From Kalaharituber pfeilii (taxonomy: Eukaryota > Ascomycota > Pezizomycetes > Pezizales > Pezizaceae): DNA of 64,000 nt. The stretch lies in the NCBI GenBank assembly GCA_015179045.1, contig WHUZ01000010.1:1178001-1242000 (forward strand), in the 5' to 3' direction. The stretch's first letter is position 1, and each line of letters opens with the position of its first letter. Positions 55,116 through 64,000 of this stretch are shown here, in pieces. The notes beneath the pieces were generated by a model. The model was not told the origin of the DNA, did no database searches, and was given only the letters and a program-made list of their open reading frames with translations. The translations under genes were made by a program, and so were the position numbers.

Positions 55116-55849
55116 ATGGCTCTCCTGTTCCCGCAAACCAGGCATCTTCGCCTTCTGCGACCGGTGTTCCAAACATCGAGGCCTTTGCCGGCCTCACCAT
55201 GTACAACCTCCTCGACTCCACGCCTTTTCTCCCATTCCACTCCAGCTTGTTCCTCTGACCCCAATGAACCCATTCGCCTCGCCAAACCCACAAAATATAC
55301 CCCTCCCTCCCATCCCTCCCGCTCCCCTTCCAAGACTACCACCGGTACCATTGGTACGCAAGGCTACATAGGGCGGTCCTACAACTTCCCTCCCCCACCA
55401 ACCCGCGCCCGACTGCATATTACCCCAGCACCATGCCCCCGCCTGGCACCTGGGTGCATTGGTTCCTGACCAACCGCGCCTTGCACTTCTATCTCTCGCT
55501 CTCCATCCTCATCTCCCTTGCTGGCATCGCATCTGTCATGAACTTCATGAAGACCAGTCCATATGCAGGCTTGGTGCGGTGGGAGGTTAGCCATCCAATT
55601 GACGGGGTGAGGAGTTTTTGGGATGCATTGAGGATGCATTGGGAGAACGAGTCGAGGCTGGCAGTAGAGAAGAGGAAAAAGATGCTGGAGGAGGTGGAGA
55701 AGAGGGGAGTATATAGGAAGGCGCATGGGTTGGAGGAGACGGGTGAGGCTGGCAGATTTGGGGGGTGGGGGTTGAGGGGGAACAAGGGAAAGAGCGAAAC
55801 GGAGAATCAGCAAGAGGGGGTTGTGGCAGTGGGGGGAGAGGCACGATGA
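55116..55849 (+). CDS. Mitochondrial-type membrane protein, uncharacterised (one frame break)
   Basis: Starts MALLFPQTRHLRLLRPVFQT, an Arg-rich, acid-free leader typical of a mitochondrial presequence, then SHSTPAC and a Pro-rich basic segment (IRLAKPTKYTPPSHPS). After a C-rich stretch the frame changes near 55392-55396, and coding resumes as AYYPSTMPPPGTWVHWF, then LHFYLSLSILISLAGIASV (a membrane helix). A soluble helical part follows (HPIDGVRSFWDALRMHW, KKMLEEVEKRGVYRKAHGLE). The layout (presequence, PPGTW motif, one TM, charged C-terminus) matches an uncharacterised protein common in Pezizomycotina, as I recall. No intron restores the frame; a single missing base in the C5 run does. Convergent with PRP18. 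Confidence 0.65.
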
Positions 55850-56277
55850 TGGGAGAGACAGATGATTGTGGGATGGAGGTGTCATCACTGGAAAACGGAA
55901 GTGGATACTGGAGGTATACATATATCTATACCCTCTTAGACATTTAACAGAAAATGCAAAACGGTAACACTGTATATGGATAAAAAAAGGTACACGAGAC
56001 AATTCTCAGGTTTAGACCCCTCTCTCATCACTGTCATAAGATATACGAATTGTAATATGATTAATGCTTTTATTTTGTTCTATTTCTCGGCCCTAGTTAC
56101 TCACTCCAGGATATCATTTAATGACTACAAAACTCCTGAATGATGATGATACCAGCAAAACTGAAGGTCAACACAAACGTACATAGAGCATATGATACAT
56201 GCAACCCACCCTTCCTTTCCCTTCCATCTTTCCATCCTCCAACTCCCTCTCCACTTCCTTTCCCTTTCCTCCCATCA
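55850..56277. other. Convergent 3' region
   Basis: AT-rich, then pyrimidine-rich spacer between two facing genes. Nothing else is recognised. Confidence 0.45.
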
Positions 56278-57426
56278 TTATCCCATCAACTGCAACTGAT
56301 CCTCCGGTGGCCACCTTGTCTGACAAAACTTCAAACATCTCTTGATACTCTGCAGATACTTCCTCGTGACCTCATCACTCATAATATGTGCCGCCATACC
56401 CTTCTCATGCAACTTCTCTCTCGCGGATCTCTCATGGATACCCACCATGGTCACACCAATCGGCCACGCTGCATTCCCAATGCTCAGTTTTAGATACACG
56501 TCATTAGCGGTGACGTACCGTCTATGCTGCGCATGGTGCACGATCTCAATAACTTTTGGGAAGATGTCTGGATGGAGATCGCGCTTCTCGAGGTGCTTAA
56601 AGAACGGGGCCATGTACTGGGACGCCTGCATGTAGGCTGTGGTCGCCATCTTGCCCTGGTACGACTGCTTGACCGAAAGCGGGCGTGACGCCAGTGCAAT
56701 GTCCCATTCGCGGAGCACGAGGCGGAACCACGAGTCGAGCTGGCGGTAGATTTTGTCAGAGTTGACGGCGATGTCTGATAGGGAGATTTGCATTTCTTCT
56801 TCAGTGAGGGGCGGAGTGGTGGTTTTGGGAGTGGCGGAGCGGGAGCGAGAGCGTGGGGTGGTGCCTGTGGGGGTAGTAGTGCCAGGGGAGGAGCCGGCTG
56901 TGGTGTCGGGAGTCAGGGAGCCAGATTCGAGGCGGCGGAGGCGCTTGAGGCGTTGTAGGGGGGTTTCGCCAAAGAGTTTGATCGGTTGGGAGAGAGCACG
57001 GAGGCGCTGGAAGGCTTCCTCCTCGGGGATGTCTTCCTCCTGTGATGTCTTATTGTCGGCCCCTTCTCCCTCCTTCTTATCTCCCGCAGCGGCAGCATTC
57101 GACTTTACTTGTCTCGCCTTCTCATCCTCCTTCCGCCGCCGACTCTCTTCTGCTAGCCGTCTTTTCTTCTCCCGTAACGCCTCCTGTCGGGCCTCCTCCT
57201 CTAGCTCCGCCTGTCGTTTCTTTTCGGTTTTTTCTGCGCGCTCGCGCTCAAGGCGGGCTTGCTCAGCAAGGTACTCAGCTTCGCGAGCAGCCTCGATTTC
57301 GGAGCGTTTGAGATACTTTTTCTGGGGTGCACCAGAGGAAGTGTTGTCCTTGTCCTTGTCAGTGATGCCTGGGATGGCAGCTTTGCGTTTTTTGATCTCG
57401 GAGCCTAGGATCGAGGCGAAGTCCAT
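56278..57426 (-). CDS. prp18: Pre-mRNA-splicing factor Prp18
   Basis: Second-step splicing factor acting with Slu7 and U5 snRNP in 3' splice-site joining. Single exon, 382 residues. The ATG at 57426 (MDFASILGSEIKKRKAA) fits the family start better than the in-frame ATG 15 bases upstream. N-terminal half: charged helix (EAAREAEYLAEQARLERERAE), then the PRP4/PRP18-like motif PIKLFGETPLQRLKRLRRLE. A Thr/Ser/Pro-rich linker with SRSRSATPK follows. The C-terminal Prp18 domain covers about residues 205-382: WFRLVLREWDIALASRP, HLEKRDLHPDIFPKV, NDVYLKLSIGNAAWPIGVTM (the conserved loop), and KYLQSIKRCLKFCQTRWPPE. The frame is intact despite high GC. Shares a divergent promoter with MTQ2. Confidence 0.96.
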   Translation of the reverse strand: MDFASILGSEIKKRKAAIPGITDKDKDNTSSGAPQKKYLKRSEIEAAREAEYLAEQARLERERAEKTEKKRQAELEEEARQEALREKKRRLAEESRRRKEDEKARQVKSNAAAAGDKKEGEGADNKTSQEEDIPEEEAFQRLRALSQPIKLFGETPLQRLKRLRRLESGSLTPDTTAGSSPGTTTPTGTTPRSRSRSATPKTTTPPLTEEEMQISLSDIAVNSDKIYRQLDSWFRLVLREWDIALASRPLSVKQSYQGKMATTAYMQASQYMAPFFKHLEKRDLHPDIFPKVIEIVHHAQHRRYVTANDVYLKLSIGNAAWPIGVTMVGIHERSAREKLHEKGMAAHIMSDEVTRKYLQSIKRCLKFCQTRWPPEDQLQLMG

Positions 57427-57622
57427 AGTGGCCGTGTGCACTCTCCGTGCGTTCAGTCAGGTGTAGACGGGCGCTGTGGGTTGTCTGCGGTGTGGAATGG
57501 AGCAAGCAGTGGAGCTTGAGGATGCGTTGCTGACGAGGCGAGAGGGAGACCTGATGCCAAGACTCAGACGCTCAATTGCACGCCCGCTGCTACAGGCACC
57601 CCGCCTCGTCCCCACTTCCACG
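57427..57622. promoter_or_regulatory. PRP18/MTQ2 divergent promoter
   Basis: 196 bases between the ATGs of two housekeeping genes facing away from each other. GC-rich, no TATA box seen; the MTQ2 frame is also open through it (from 57476), so a longer MTQ2 N-terminus is possible. Confidence 0.45.
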
Positions 57623-58462
57623 ATGCTCCCAACGCCCTCCACCTCCCACCTCGCCTTCACGCACATCTACGAGCCTGCCGAGGACTCTTACCTCCTTCTC
57701 GACACCATCTCATCTGCATATGAAGCTGAATTCCTGCGAAAACAGTTTCCTGAAGGCACCTCTCCGCCACCACTGGTGCTTGAGGTTGGGACAGGGTCTG
57801 GAGTTGTGCTGAGCTTCCTCACAGCAAATGCGAGTGCAATAATTGGGAGGGGGGATGTGGTGGCACTCGGGACGGACATCAACAAGTATGCGTGTAGGGG
57901 GACGGCGGAGACGATGAGGATTGAGTTACAGCGGGTACAAAAAGCCGTTGCCGAAGCCAATACTGCTTCTATCGCAGTCCCAGACCCTCTTACGGCATTA
58001 TCACCTGGCCTTTTTCTCGCTGCACTTAATATGGACCTTTTCTCCGCCCTCCGCCCCTCGCTCGTTGATGTCCTCGTCTTCAACCCTCCATACGTCCCCA
58101 CTCCCCAGGCCCCCACTCTCCCGCACCCCAACTTTGACGTAGGAATCTCGACATTTGAAGTTGAGTCACGGTACCTTGAGCTTGCATACGCGGGGGGACC
58201 AACAGGAATGGCTACAACGGACAGATTACTACATGGGTTGGATGGGGTGTTGAGTGAGAGGGGGGTGTTGTATCTACTTCTTTGCGCGCAAAATAAGCCG
58301 GAGGAAGTTGCAGAGAGGTTGAGGAGGGGATATTATGGGGGCTCTGATGGGTCGGAGGGGGATGCGCAGGGAGGGGGAGTGAGGTGGAAGGTGGAGAAGG
58401 TCGGGAGCAGTGGAAGGAAGTCGGGGTGGGAGGTGTTGAGCATTTGGAGGGTGTGGAGGTAG
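57623..58462 (+). CDS. mtq2: eRF1 glutamine methyltransferase catalytic subunit (Mtq2/HemK2-like)
   Basis: S-adenosylmethionine-dependent enzyme that, with Trm112, methylates the Gln of the GGQ loop of release factor eRF1. I take ATG 57623 (279 residues, MLPTPSTSHLAFTHIYEPAE); an upstream in-frame ATG at 57476 lies in promoter-like sequence. Motifs in order: YEPAEDSYLLLD, SAM-binding LEVGTGSGVVLSFL, acidic loop GTDINKYA, catalytic/substrate motif NPPYVPTP, then AYAGGPTGMATTDRLL and LYLLLCAQNKPEEV. A roughly 45-residue insert, AVAEANTASIAVPDPLTALS and following, separates the GTDINKYA and NPPY parts. A Gly-rich loop lies near the C-terminus. Single exon, intact. Confidence 0.93.
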   Translation: MLPTPSTSHLAFTHIYEPAEDSYLLLDTISSAYEAEFLRKQFPEGTSPPPLVLEVGTGSGVVLSFLTANASAIIGRGDVVALGTDINKYACRGTAETMRIELQRVQKAVAEANTASIAVPDPLTALSPGLFLAALNMDLFSALRPSLVDVLVFNPPYVPTPQAPTLPHPNFDVGISTFEVESRYLELAYAGGPTGMATTDRLLHGLDGVLSERGVLYLLLCAQNKPEEVAERLRRGYYGGSDGSEGDAQGGGVRWKVEKVGSSGRKSGWEVLSIWRVWR

Positions 58463-58807
58463 GGAGGTCTGCGGGCAGCCGCAGACAGCTTCGTTGCATA
58501 AAGCATATGGACTGTATCAATATTTATCTAGGCTTCGAGGACGGTCTGTACAATATTGCTTTCTACTTTTGCATCCTCTTGAGAATACAATTCTGCCGCG
58601 CAATGTCCGGGGTCGAACCCAGCGCGCCACATACGTGCGGAACTTTCTACCACGTGACTGCGCATCTCCAAGCTTTACTCTTGGCGCATCGAACCAGGAG
58701 CAGATCTCAAGATCCCGGTTCACCGCCCGCACCCTTAACCTGACGTTTGAAACATCCCACAATATAAGCAGCTCCAAACAACCCTCCAACAAGCACCATC
58801 AAATGCG
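58463..58807. other. Intergenic, MTQ2 3' end and TMEM170-like promoter
   Basis: Contains a tRNA-like B-box match on the minus strand (GGTTCGACCCC at about 58608-58619) that does not fold into a complete tRNA. No other feature is seen. Confidence 0.4.
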
Positions 58808-59809
58808 ATGACTTTCTCAAAGTATGTGCACCCTTCGACAACCTTCCTCTAGTTAACCCCACCCCCCTTTCTACCACCCCCCTTTCCCCAACCCGCGCCC
58901 ACGATCTACGGTATATCTGAACCCAACTTTCAAACTAACATCACACCCCATCGGTATCCAGTATCCGTCTATCCTCCACCATCCCTCTTGGCTACATTCC
59001 CCCGGCCTTCCCCTCGCTCTACTGGCCCATCAACCCCCACCCAACGGCCCCCCGCTACCTCTACTACCCGACCGACATTTGGAAGTTCACGTTATTCTGG
59101 ACACTCATTTCGCACGCAGTGTGTTTTGGGATTGTGGGAGTGTGGGGATGGGCAGTGACTATTCAGGGGGCATGGGAGCGGTGAGGAGGGGTGAGGGTAG
59201 GCTGAGGATGGCTGCGAGTGCGAGTGGGAATATAATGAGGACGCGAACGGGGGAACGGGGATGTCAGGAGCGGCAGGAGGATTTGGGGGAAATGCGGTGG
59301 GGATGGGGGACTGTTCGGGCAACAGAACAGGCAGAGTAATGACACCATTGGGAGTGTTGGGCACGCCAGGTCAGCAAGTAACCAGAGTAGGAGGAGGTGG
59401 AAAGGGAAAGAAAAAGCCCGCGATGATGATGACGATGACGACGACGACAACGGGCACGAGAACTCATCCCGTATCCCCGGCGAACGCGGAAAGGGCAAAG
59501 CGGGAACATCATCCTATGGTGGCCAGCTCGCAAAAAACTGGTTGTGGGGTGCCGGCTGGTTCTTCGCAGCCCTGATTGTAGGCGGAATCGAGGCGGTGAT
59601 AGGCGGGAGTGTCGTTGGCTTGATGTGAGTAACCCCCTCAAGATGAAATGTAAGATGGGTATATACTGAACGCTGGCACGAAAACTAGCCTCGCGGCAGT
59701 CTACAACGCAGGGTACTTTAGAATGTCGACGTGGATCCCGTTTGTCTGGGGGGTCATCAACATGTTGGTACTGATTTTGTCGTCGTTTTCGTTGCAGGGG
59801 GGGTTATGA
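58808..59809 (+). CDS. TMEM170-like integral membrane protein
   Basis: Four exons keep frame: 58808-58821, 58962-59180, 59268-59624 and 59689-59809, for 236 residues. Introns have GTATGT/CTAAC/CAG, GTGAGG/TCAG and GTGAGT/CTAG signals. The first exon encodes only MTFSN(split). Then: IPPAFPSLYWPIN, YPTDIWKFTLFWTLISHAVC (membrane helix 1), a long poorly conserved basic/Asp-rich loop (about residues 78-160, with a run of eight Asp), KNWLWGAGWFFAALIVGGI (helix 2), AVIGGSVVGLILAAVYNAG, and WIPFVWGVINMLVLILSSFS (helix 3/4). Metazoan TMEM170A shapes ER sheets and the nuclear envelope; the fungal role is unknown. The Asp run comes from a GATGAC microsatellite. Confidence 0.8.
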
Positions 59810-60656
59810 AGCCAAGTTTTTTTTTGGGGGGGATGGGAGTGAGAGGGACCGGGGAGGTTTAATACCCTAAACCCTACCTTTTTGGGGAGTCATTTTGGGC
59901 TTTTTTTTGGGGCGTTTTGGTGGTTGGGTGTGTTTTGGTATTATATTGGGGTATTGGGCGTTTGAAAGTTACCGGCTACTGTATCGTTGAGAAGTAAATT
60001 AAGATTAATAAGTATAATAAGTATGATAATTAAGTTGTCCTGAAATCCCTCCTTTACAGAAAAAAATTGTACCTTTTTTTTGTTCCCTTTACTATTTATT
60101 ATTTATTTTATATTATTTTTATTATTATTATATCATTTCCCCTCCCCTCTTCCTCCCCCACGCTTTCTGAAACAACGTCATACTCTCGTTTTCCCTCGCA
60201 ATAGTAGCGAGATGTGATTCTTTTAGAATATATGTAAGGAAAATCTAAGAAACATGATTTGGCAGGGGGAGGGGGGAAGGGGAGGGGGGGGGTTGAAGAG
60301 AGAGATATGGCAAAAATCTCCTCAACCACTCCCCGTACATACACACGTCCCTCAAAAGAAAAAAAAAGAAAAAAAATTTTATTTTGATATAAATATATAT
60401 ATACCGTATTAGGAGATTATTGGATGGGTCATGGAGATAGGGAGGGGAATAATGAGGTGAAATCGAATTAAGATATATAATAGTAATATTGATGATGATG
60501 ATGATGATGATGATGAACCCAGATGAATAAAAAGACAGAGAGATGCCAGAATGAAGGTCTAAGAAGGGTGGTAGATGAACTTTTCTTTTTTTTTTTTTTT
60601 TTTCATTTATGACATATTCACAAAAACATAATGCCCCCGCTTTGAAGCTTCCTATT
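59810..60656. other. Intergenic, simple repeats
   Basis: T/G homopolymers (59815-59930), AT-rich sequence, a G run near 60270-60291, a (GAT)n microsatellite at about 60492-60517 and a T tract near 60585-60603. Contains the 3' region of the seryl-tRNA synthetase gene. No gene is recognised. Confidence 0.5.
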
Positions 60657-62384
60657 CTAATGTTTCTTCCTAATCACCTCCACCCCGCCCATCCACTTTC
60701 TCAGTACCTCCGGCACCACTATCCCCTGCATCTCCTCATCCCAGCCATTTTCCATCAACGCCAACATGACCCTCGGCACCGCGACCGCCGTGCCATTCAG
60801 CGTGTACGGGAAATCCGTCCTCTTGCCCCCCTGTGGGCCGCCGCTCAGCTTGACCCTAGCGTTCAGCCTCCTGGCCTGGTAATCGAGGCAGTTGGACAGC
60901 GACGAGACTTCGCCCCAGGGCCCGTTTGCGGTGTTGTAGCGCGAGGGCATGTAGGTTTCGATATCGATCTTTTGGCTGGCGGAGGCGCCGAGGTCGGTGC
61001 TGGGCATGAGTATGATGCGGGAGGGTAGGTGGAGGGAGCGAAGAAGGTCTTTTTGGAAGGTGAGCATTTCGGAGAAGATTTTGGAGCTCTGGGGTGGGGT
61101 GGATGGAGAGGGGGTGGGTGTAGGGGTGGTAGGGTGTGGGGTAGCTGTTTCGGCATGGGGGTCTGTATGTGAATCTGCTGGTTTGGTGGGACTCGGTGGA
61201 ATGGGCGGATTCGCGTCCGGCATTGTCCATGCAAACATCTCCACTTTTGTAAACTCATGTACTCTGTATAGACCCTTACTCTCTACCCCCTTGCCCCCGC
61301 TTCAGCCCTATAGCACCGACTCACGCCAACCAGCTTCACCGGCAGCTCGTCCTCGGTAAACGTCGTATTTGCGTACATTCCCGCCAGCGGTATCTCTGCT
61401 GTCCCCGCCAAGGCATGCTCCGGCTTCTTGCCCTGGTGGCTCGCCGACTGCTGAAGCGTATAAATCTGCTGCTCGCCATGCTGGTCTCGTGGCTTGAAGC
61501 CACACGCGGCAGCAATGTGCGCGTATACGACGCTGGGCGGGACACGAGTTTCCAGCCGCGGGAAAGGGCGAGTGATAAAGCGTAATTTATGAGCGCTTGC
61601 TCGAGAAGCACGGCTTCGTTTAAAAAGTAGTACCAGCCCCAGCCCGAGACCGTAGAAGCATCGGAAAAGTCGAGCAGGGAGAGCTCCGTGCCTATCTGGA
61701 TGTGGTTTTTGGCGTCCTTGGGGGGGTGGACGGAGGCGACAAGAGTCTCCGGAGGCGCGGGGAGAAGGTGCTCGTTGATGTACTCGAGCACCTTTGGCTC
61801 GTTGCCAATGGGTACGTCCGGGTGGGTGAAGTTGGCAGCTGCAGCGCAAGCTCCTGCATCTCGGCCTCCAACTCGGCCTCGCGGGCCTCGACGGCGACGA
61901 TCTTGGCCTTGAGCTCCTTGGCTTCAGCGAGCAGCGCCTCCCGGGTCTCGTCGACGACGTCGCCGGTGGAGGTCGATTTGAGCGGCGACGCGGCGCGGAG
62001 GCGGCCCGAGAGGGAGTTGTGCCGCCCGCGCTCGGCGCGGAGGGAGGTCTGCAGGGAGGCCCATTCGTCGTAGAGGCGGGCGATCTGGTGCGGGGTGTCG
62101 GAGAGCGAGGCGTAGTTGCGGTTGATGCAGTTTTGGGAGTGGTAGGAGGGGTTGGAGCGGATCAGCCGGACGTTCGGGGCGGCCTTGGGGGCCGTGGGGA
62201 CGTGGGGGTGAGGGGTGTGGTCGGCGTTGGGGGCGGCGCCGGGCCGCTGGGGCTTTGCGGCGTCCGTGAGGAGGGGCCGGCGGGGCAGCAGTGGCGGCGC
62301 GCGCGCGCATGCGGAGCGGATTGTGCTGGTGAAGCTGATGCCGATGCAGGGCTGAGGGCCTCGCCTCGGGAGTGCGGAGAGCAT
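60657..62384 (-). CDS. dia4: Mitochondrial seryl-tRNA synthetase (three one-base frame breaks)
   Basis: Class II synthetase charging mitochondrial tRNA-Ser (yeast Dia4/Slm5 type). Starts at 62384 with an Arg/Pro-rich presequence (MLSALPRRGPQPCIGISF). Next is a tRNA-binding coiled coil (HNSLSGRLRAA ... EAREAELEAEMQELALQL). After a first break (about 61832) come NFTHPDVPIGNEPKVL and DFSDASTVSGWGWYYFLNEA. After a second break (about 61540) come PPSVVYAHIAAACGFKPRDQ, TAEIPLAGMYAN (TxE loop) and VGVSRCYRAEAGARG (motif 2). After a third break (C5, 61286-61290) come KGLYRVHEFTKVEMFAW, a Pro/Thr-rich insert, YQARRLNARVKL and LNGTAVAVPRVMLALMENG (motif 3). It ends RKKH. All breaks are one missing base, consistent with homopolymer loss in GC-rich sequence rather than decay. 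Confidence 0.88.
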
Positions 62385-64000
62385 TGCTCAAGGGGGGTGT
62401 GTGGCAAGATAGTCCGCTAACTTTTCCGCTTGTGTGGATGGGGGCAATACAGCGTGGCAATATAGAGTCACTTGCTTGTGTGTGGGGGTGGAACGTCTGA
62501 CGACTGGCGTGTGGCGTGTGTAACGCTGCGAGCTCACAACGGTCGGCGCAACGCCTGGTTGCACAGCGCAGCCCCGGGTGCGTCTGGCTGGCCCAGGCCG
62601 TCTCGGGGTGCCCCAAACTGGGGCGTCCTCCGAGTGCCTTAGTCAGGCTGAGCAGCCTCAATGAGCCATCGCCCTTGGTTCATAAGGCAAATAAGAAGCG
62701 GGATTCGGGGTAAGCATCGCCGGTGAGCAGGCGTCGCAGCACGACATCCACAGGCACAAGCCCGGACGTGGGGCCTTGCGATCTCCTAGGAGGCAAATGG
62801 GGGGGTCTAACAATATGTGAACCCTCCTGTGCGACACACCCAGGAACTAGCCCATCACCGATCAGCGCCCCAGCGGCCTATCGATAAGCGGACACACGCA
62901 TCCAGGATTCGTGTTTTGATCTTGAAATCCTATTTTTTTTTTTTTTGGTATCATTGTTTCACCGCATGTTTCTTCATTCTTTCTTGTGATCTGGTTGTGC
63001 AGCTTGCGTATGAAGTTTCGGGGAGGTTGATGCGATGTGCATACATGTTGCTCGCGCATGCATTGCGCAATTTACTCGAATTAATATGGTCGGAGCGTCA
63101 AGCAGCTCGTGCTGGAAGCCCAGCAGAGCTGAGGCCGGATGCATTCACGAGCTCCAGGACAGAGACGGCTGCCCTCGGTCTCTGTTCAGCGATCAGCAAG
63201 AGGCACTGTGCTCTACGTACGATGCCGCATGTGTCACGCTACTCGCGGCCATTGCATGACGCTCTGCGCCGCGCTTCAGTGAAATCGCTGATGGCTGCGC
63301 TGGCCATGGGGCTGTTTCGTGGGAGTGATGAGGCGTCCCCCACCGGACGCCCGCTCTCTTCGAGCTGTCGTTTTGATGCTGGCGCGCCCGGCCTGCGCTT
63401 TGCCCTGTGCGGACTAGCGCAGCCGCCGCCCCCATGGCCACTGAAGCTTCGATCCCGTCCGCGCGGGGGCAGCGCCGCCGACGCATCGCTGTCGCTGTCG
63501 CTGTCGCGGTCGGCAGGACCGCACAGCTATGCTACCGCGAGCTCAGGCGGGAGAATGGGGCTGGTGGCGAGGGTCGTGCTCGTGCTCGTGGAGAGCTGTA
63601 TGATAGCAACGGGTGCTCCAGTGCCGTCTGTCTCAACCAGACTGCGCTGTCTCAACCAGACGTCTGTGTCTGTTCCAGACCATCCCGACTGTCACCGCAC
63701 CGCATACCGCGTCAAGCCATCCCTGCCCCCCCGTCCCTCTGGCCCATCCGTCGCCGCCAGAAGGAGGAAAATAATCGCATAGAAATCAGAACACTCCTAC
63801 AGCCGGCCTGGCGAATGTGATACCTGTCCTGACCGGCAAGCCCAGCCCTGCCCTGCCCTGCCCATTCCGCCCCTCCTCACGCGATAAGAAAGCCAAAGCG
63901 AAATCTTAAAATTAAAATTGACAGATCAGAAGTAAGGAAGGACCCTTTAAAGGGCCACCCTACAAAGCCCCCAGCAATTCCTCCCCCCTTCCCCTCCCTT
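62385..64000. other. GC-rich right edge, no certain gene
   Basis: The first part is promoter of the synthetase gene. A T run lies at about 62933-62946. From 63.0 to 63.8 kb high GC produces long overlapping frames on several strands (for example 62817-63782 +), none with a recognisable domain or fungal intron pattern. CAACCAGACTGCG and CAACCAGACGTC near 63636-63662 match the dispersed TCTGGTTG motif. Confidence 0.45.

Noticed and set aside
58608..58680. tRNA-like sequence on the minus strand (GGTTCGACCCC B-box, GCGCAGT/ATTGCGC ends)
   Set aside because: Total length is only about 66 bases, the T-stem needs a 6-base loop and no clean anticodon stem forms. Possibly a decayed or SINE-type sequence.
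62817..63782. 321-codon plus-strand frame
   Set aside because: GC-driven open frame; contains a poly-Phe run from a T tract and no recognisable domain or start context.

Overview
This window comes from a filamentous ascomycete nuclear genome. Genes are split by short introns with GT(A/G)NGT donors, CTAAC-type branch points and AG acceptors. The genes are clearly fungal, and long gene-poor stretches hold decayed transposons. Low gene density, dispersed MITE-like elements and a Crinkler-like Ubl-nuclease family would fit a Pezizomycete such as a truffle- or morel-type fungus. That placement is an inference I could not test.

Layout: 2.0-4.5 kb (-) F-BAR/RhoGAP protein; 6.7-8.1 kb (-) broken Crinkler-like gene 1; 8.1-15.6 kb transposon-rich gap; 15.7-17.1 kb (+) F-box/LRR protein; 17.1-22.5 kb gap; 22.6-23.0 kb (-) small two-exon gene; 23.3-26.0 kb (+) single-pass membrane protein with an EGF-like module; 27.9-29.6 kb (+) proteasome lid subunit Rpn5; 30.0-30.9 kb (-) FSH-type serine hydrolase; 32.3-34.4 kb (-) soluble fumarate reductase fused to cytochrome b5; 35.6-37.1 kb (-) Crinkler-like pseudogene 2; 38.1-39.2 kb (+) coiled-coil orphan; 41.5-42.8 kb (+) broken HMG-box gene; 44.8-46.3 kb (-) Crinkler-like copy 3; 46.3-51 kb repeats, including a 17-bp minisatellite; 51.0-52.9 kb (+) coiled-coil orphan with internal repeats; 53-54.6 kb inverted-repeat elements; then a compact housekeeping block at 55.1-62.4 kb: a mitochondrial-type membrane protein (+), PRP18 (-), MTQ2 (+), a TMEM170-like protein (+) and mitochondrial seryl-tRNA synthetase (-).

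Two things stand out. First, three copies of a Crinkler-like gene share a nearly identical promoter and ubiquitin-like first exon. Copy 1 is joined to a different nuclease-type tail from copies 2 and 3, and the change-over lies near the 3' end of intron 1. Related palindromic elements lie upstream of all three, and a tail-only fragment sits at 41 kb. This looks like header/effector shuffling in progress. Second, otherwise conserved genes (SerRS three times, FSH hydrolase, the mitochondrial-type protein) each need one-base deletions, mostly at or beside C/G runs, to be explained. Either several genes are decaying or the assembly drops homopolymer bases, so every pseudogene call here needs raw-read confirmation.

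The housekeeping genes do not form an obvious pathway. PRP18 and MTQ2 share a divergent promoter of about 0.2 kb, and Rpn5 and the FSH hydrolase are convergent.
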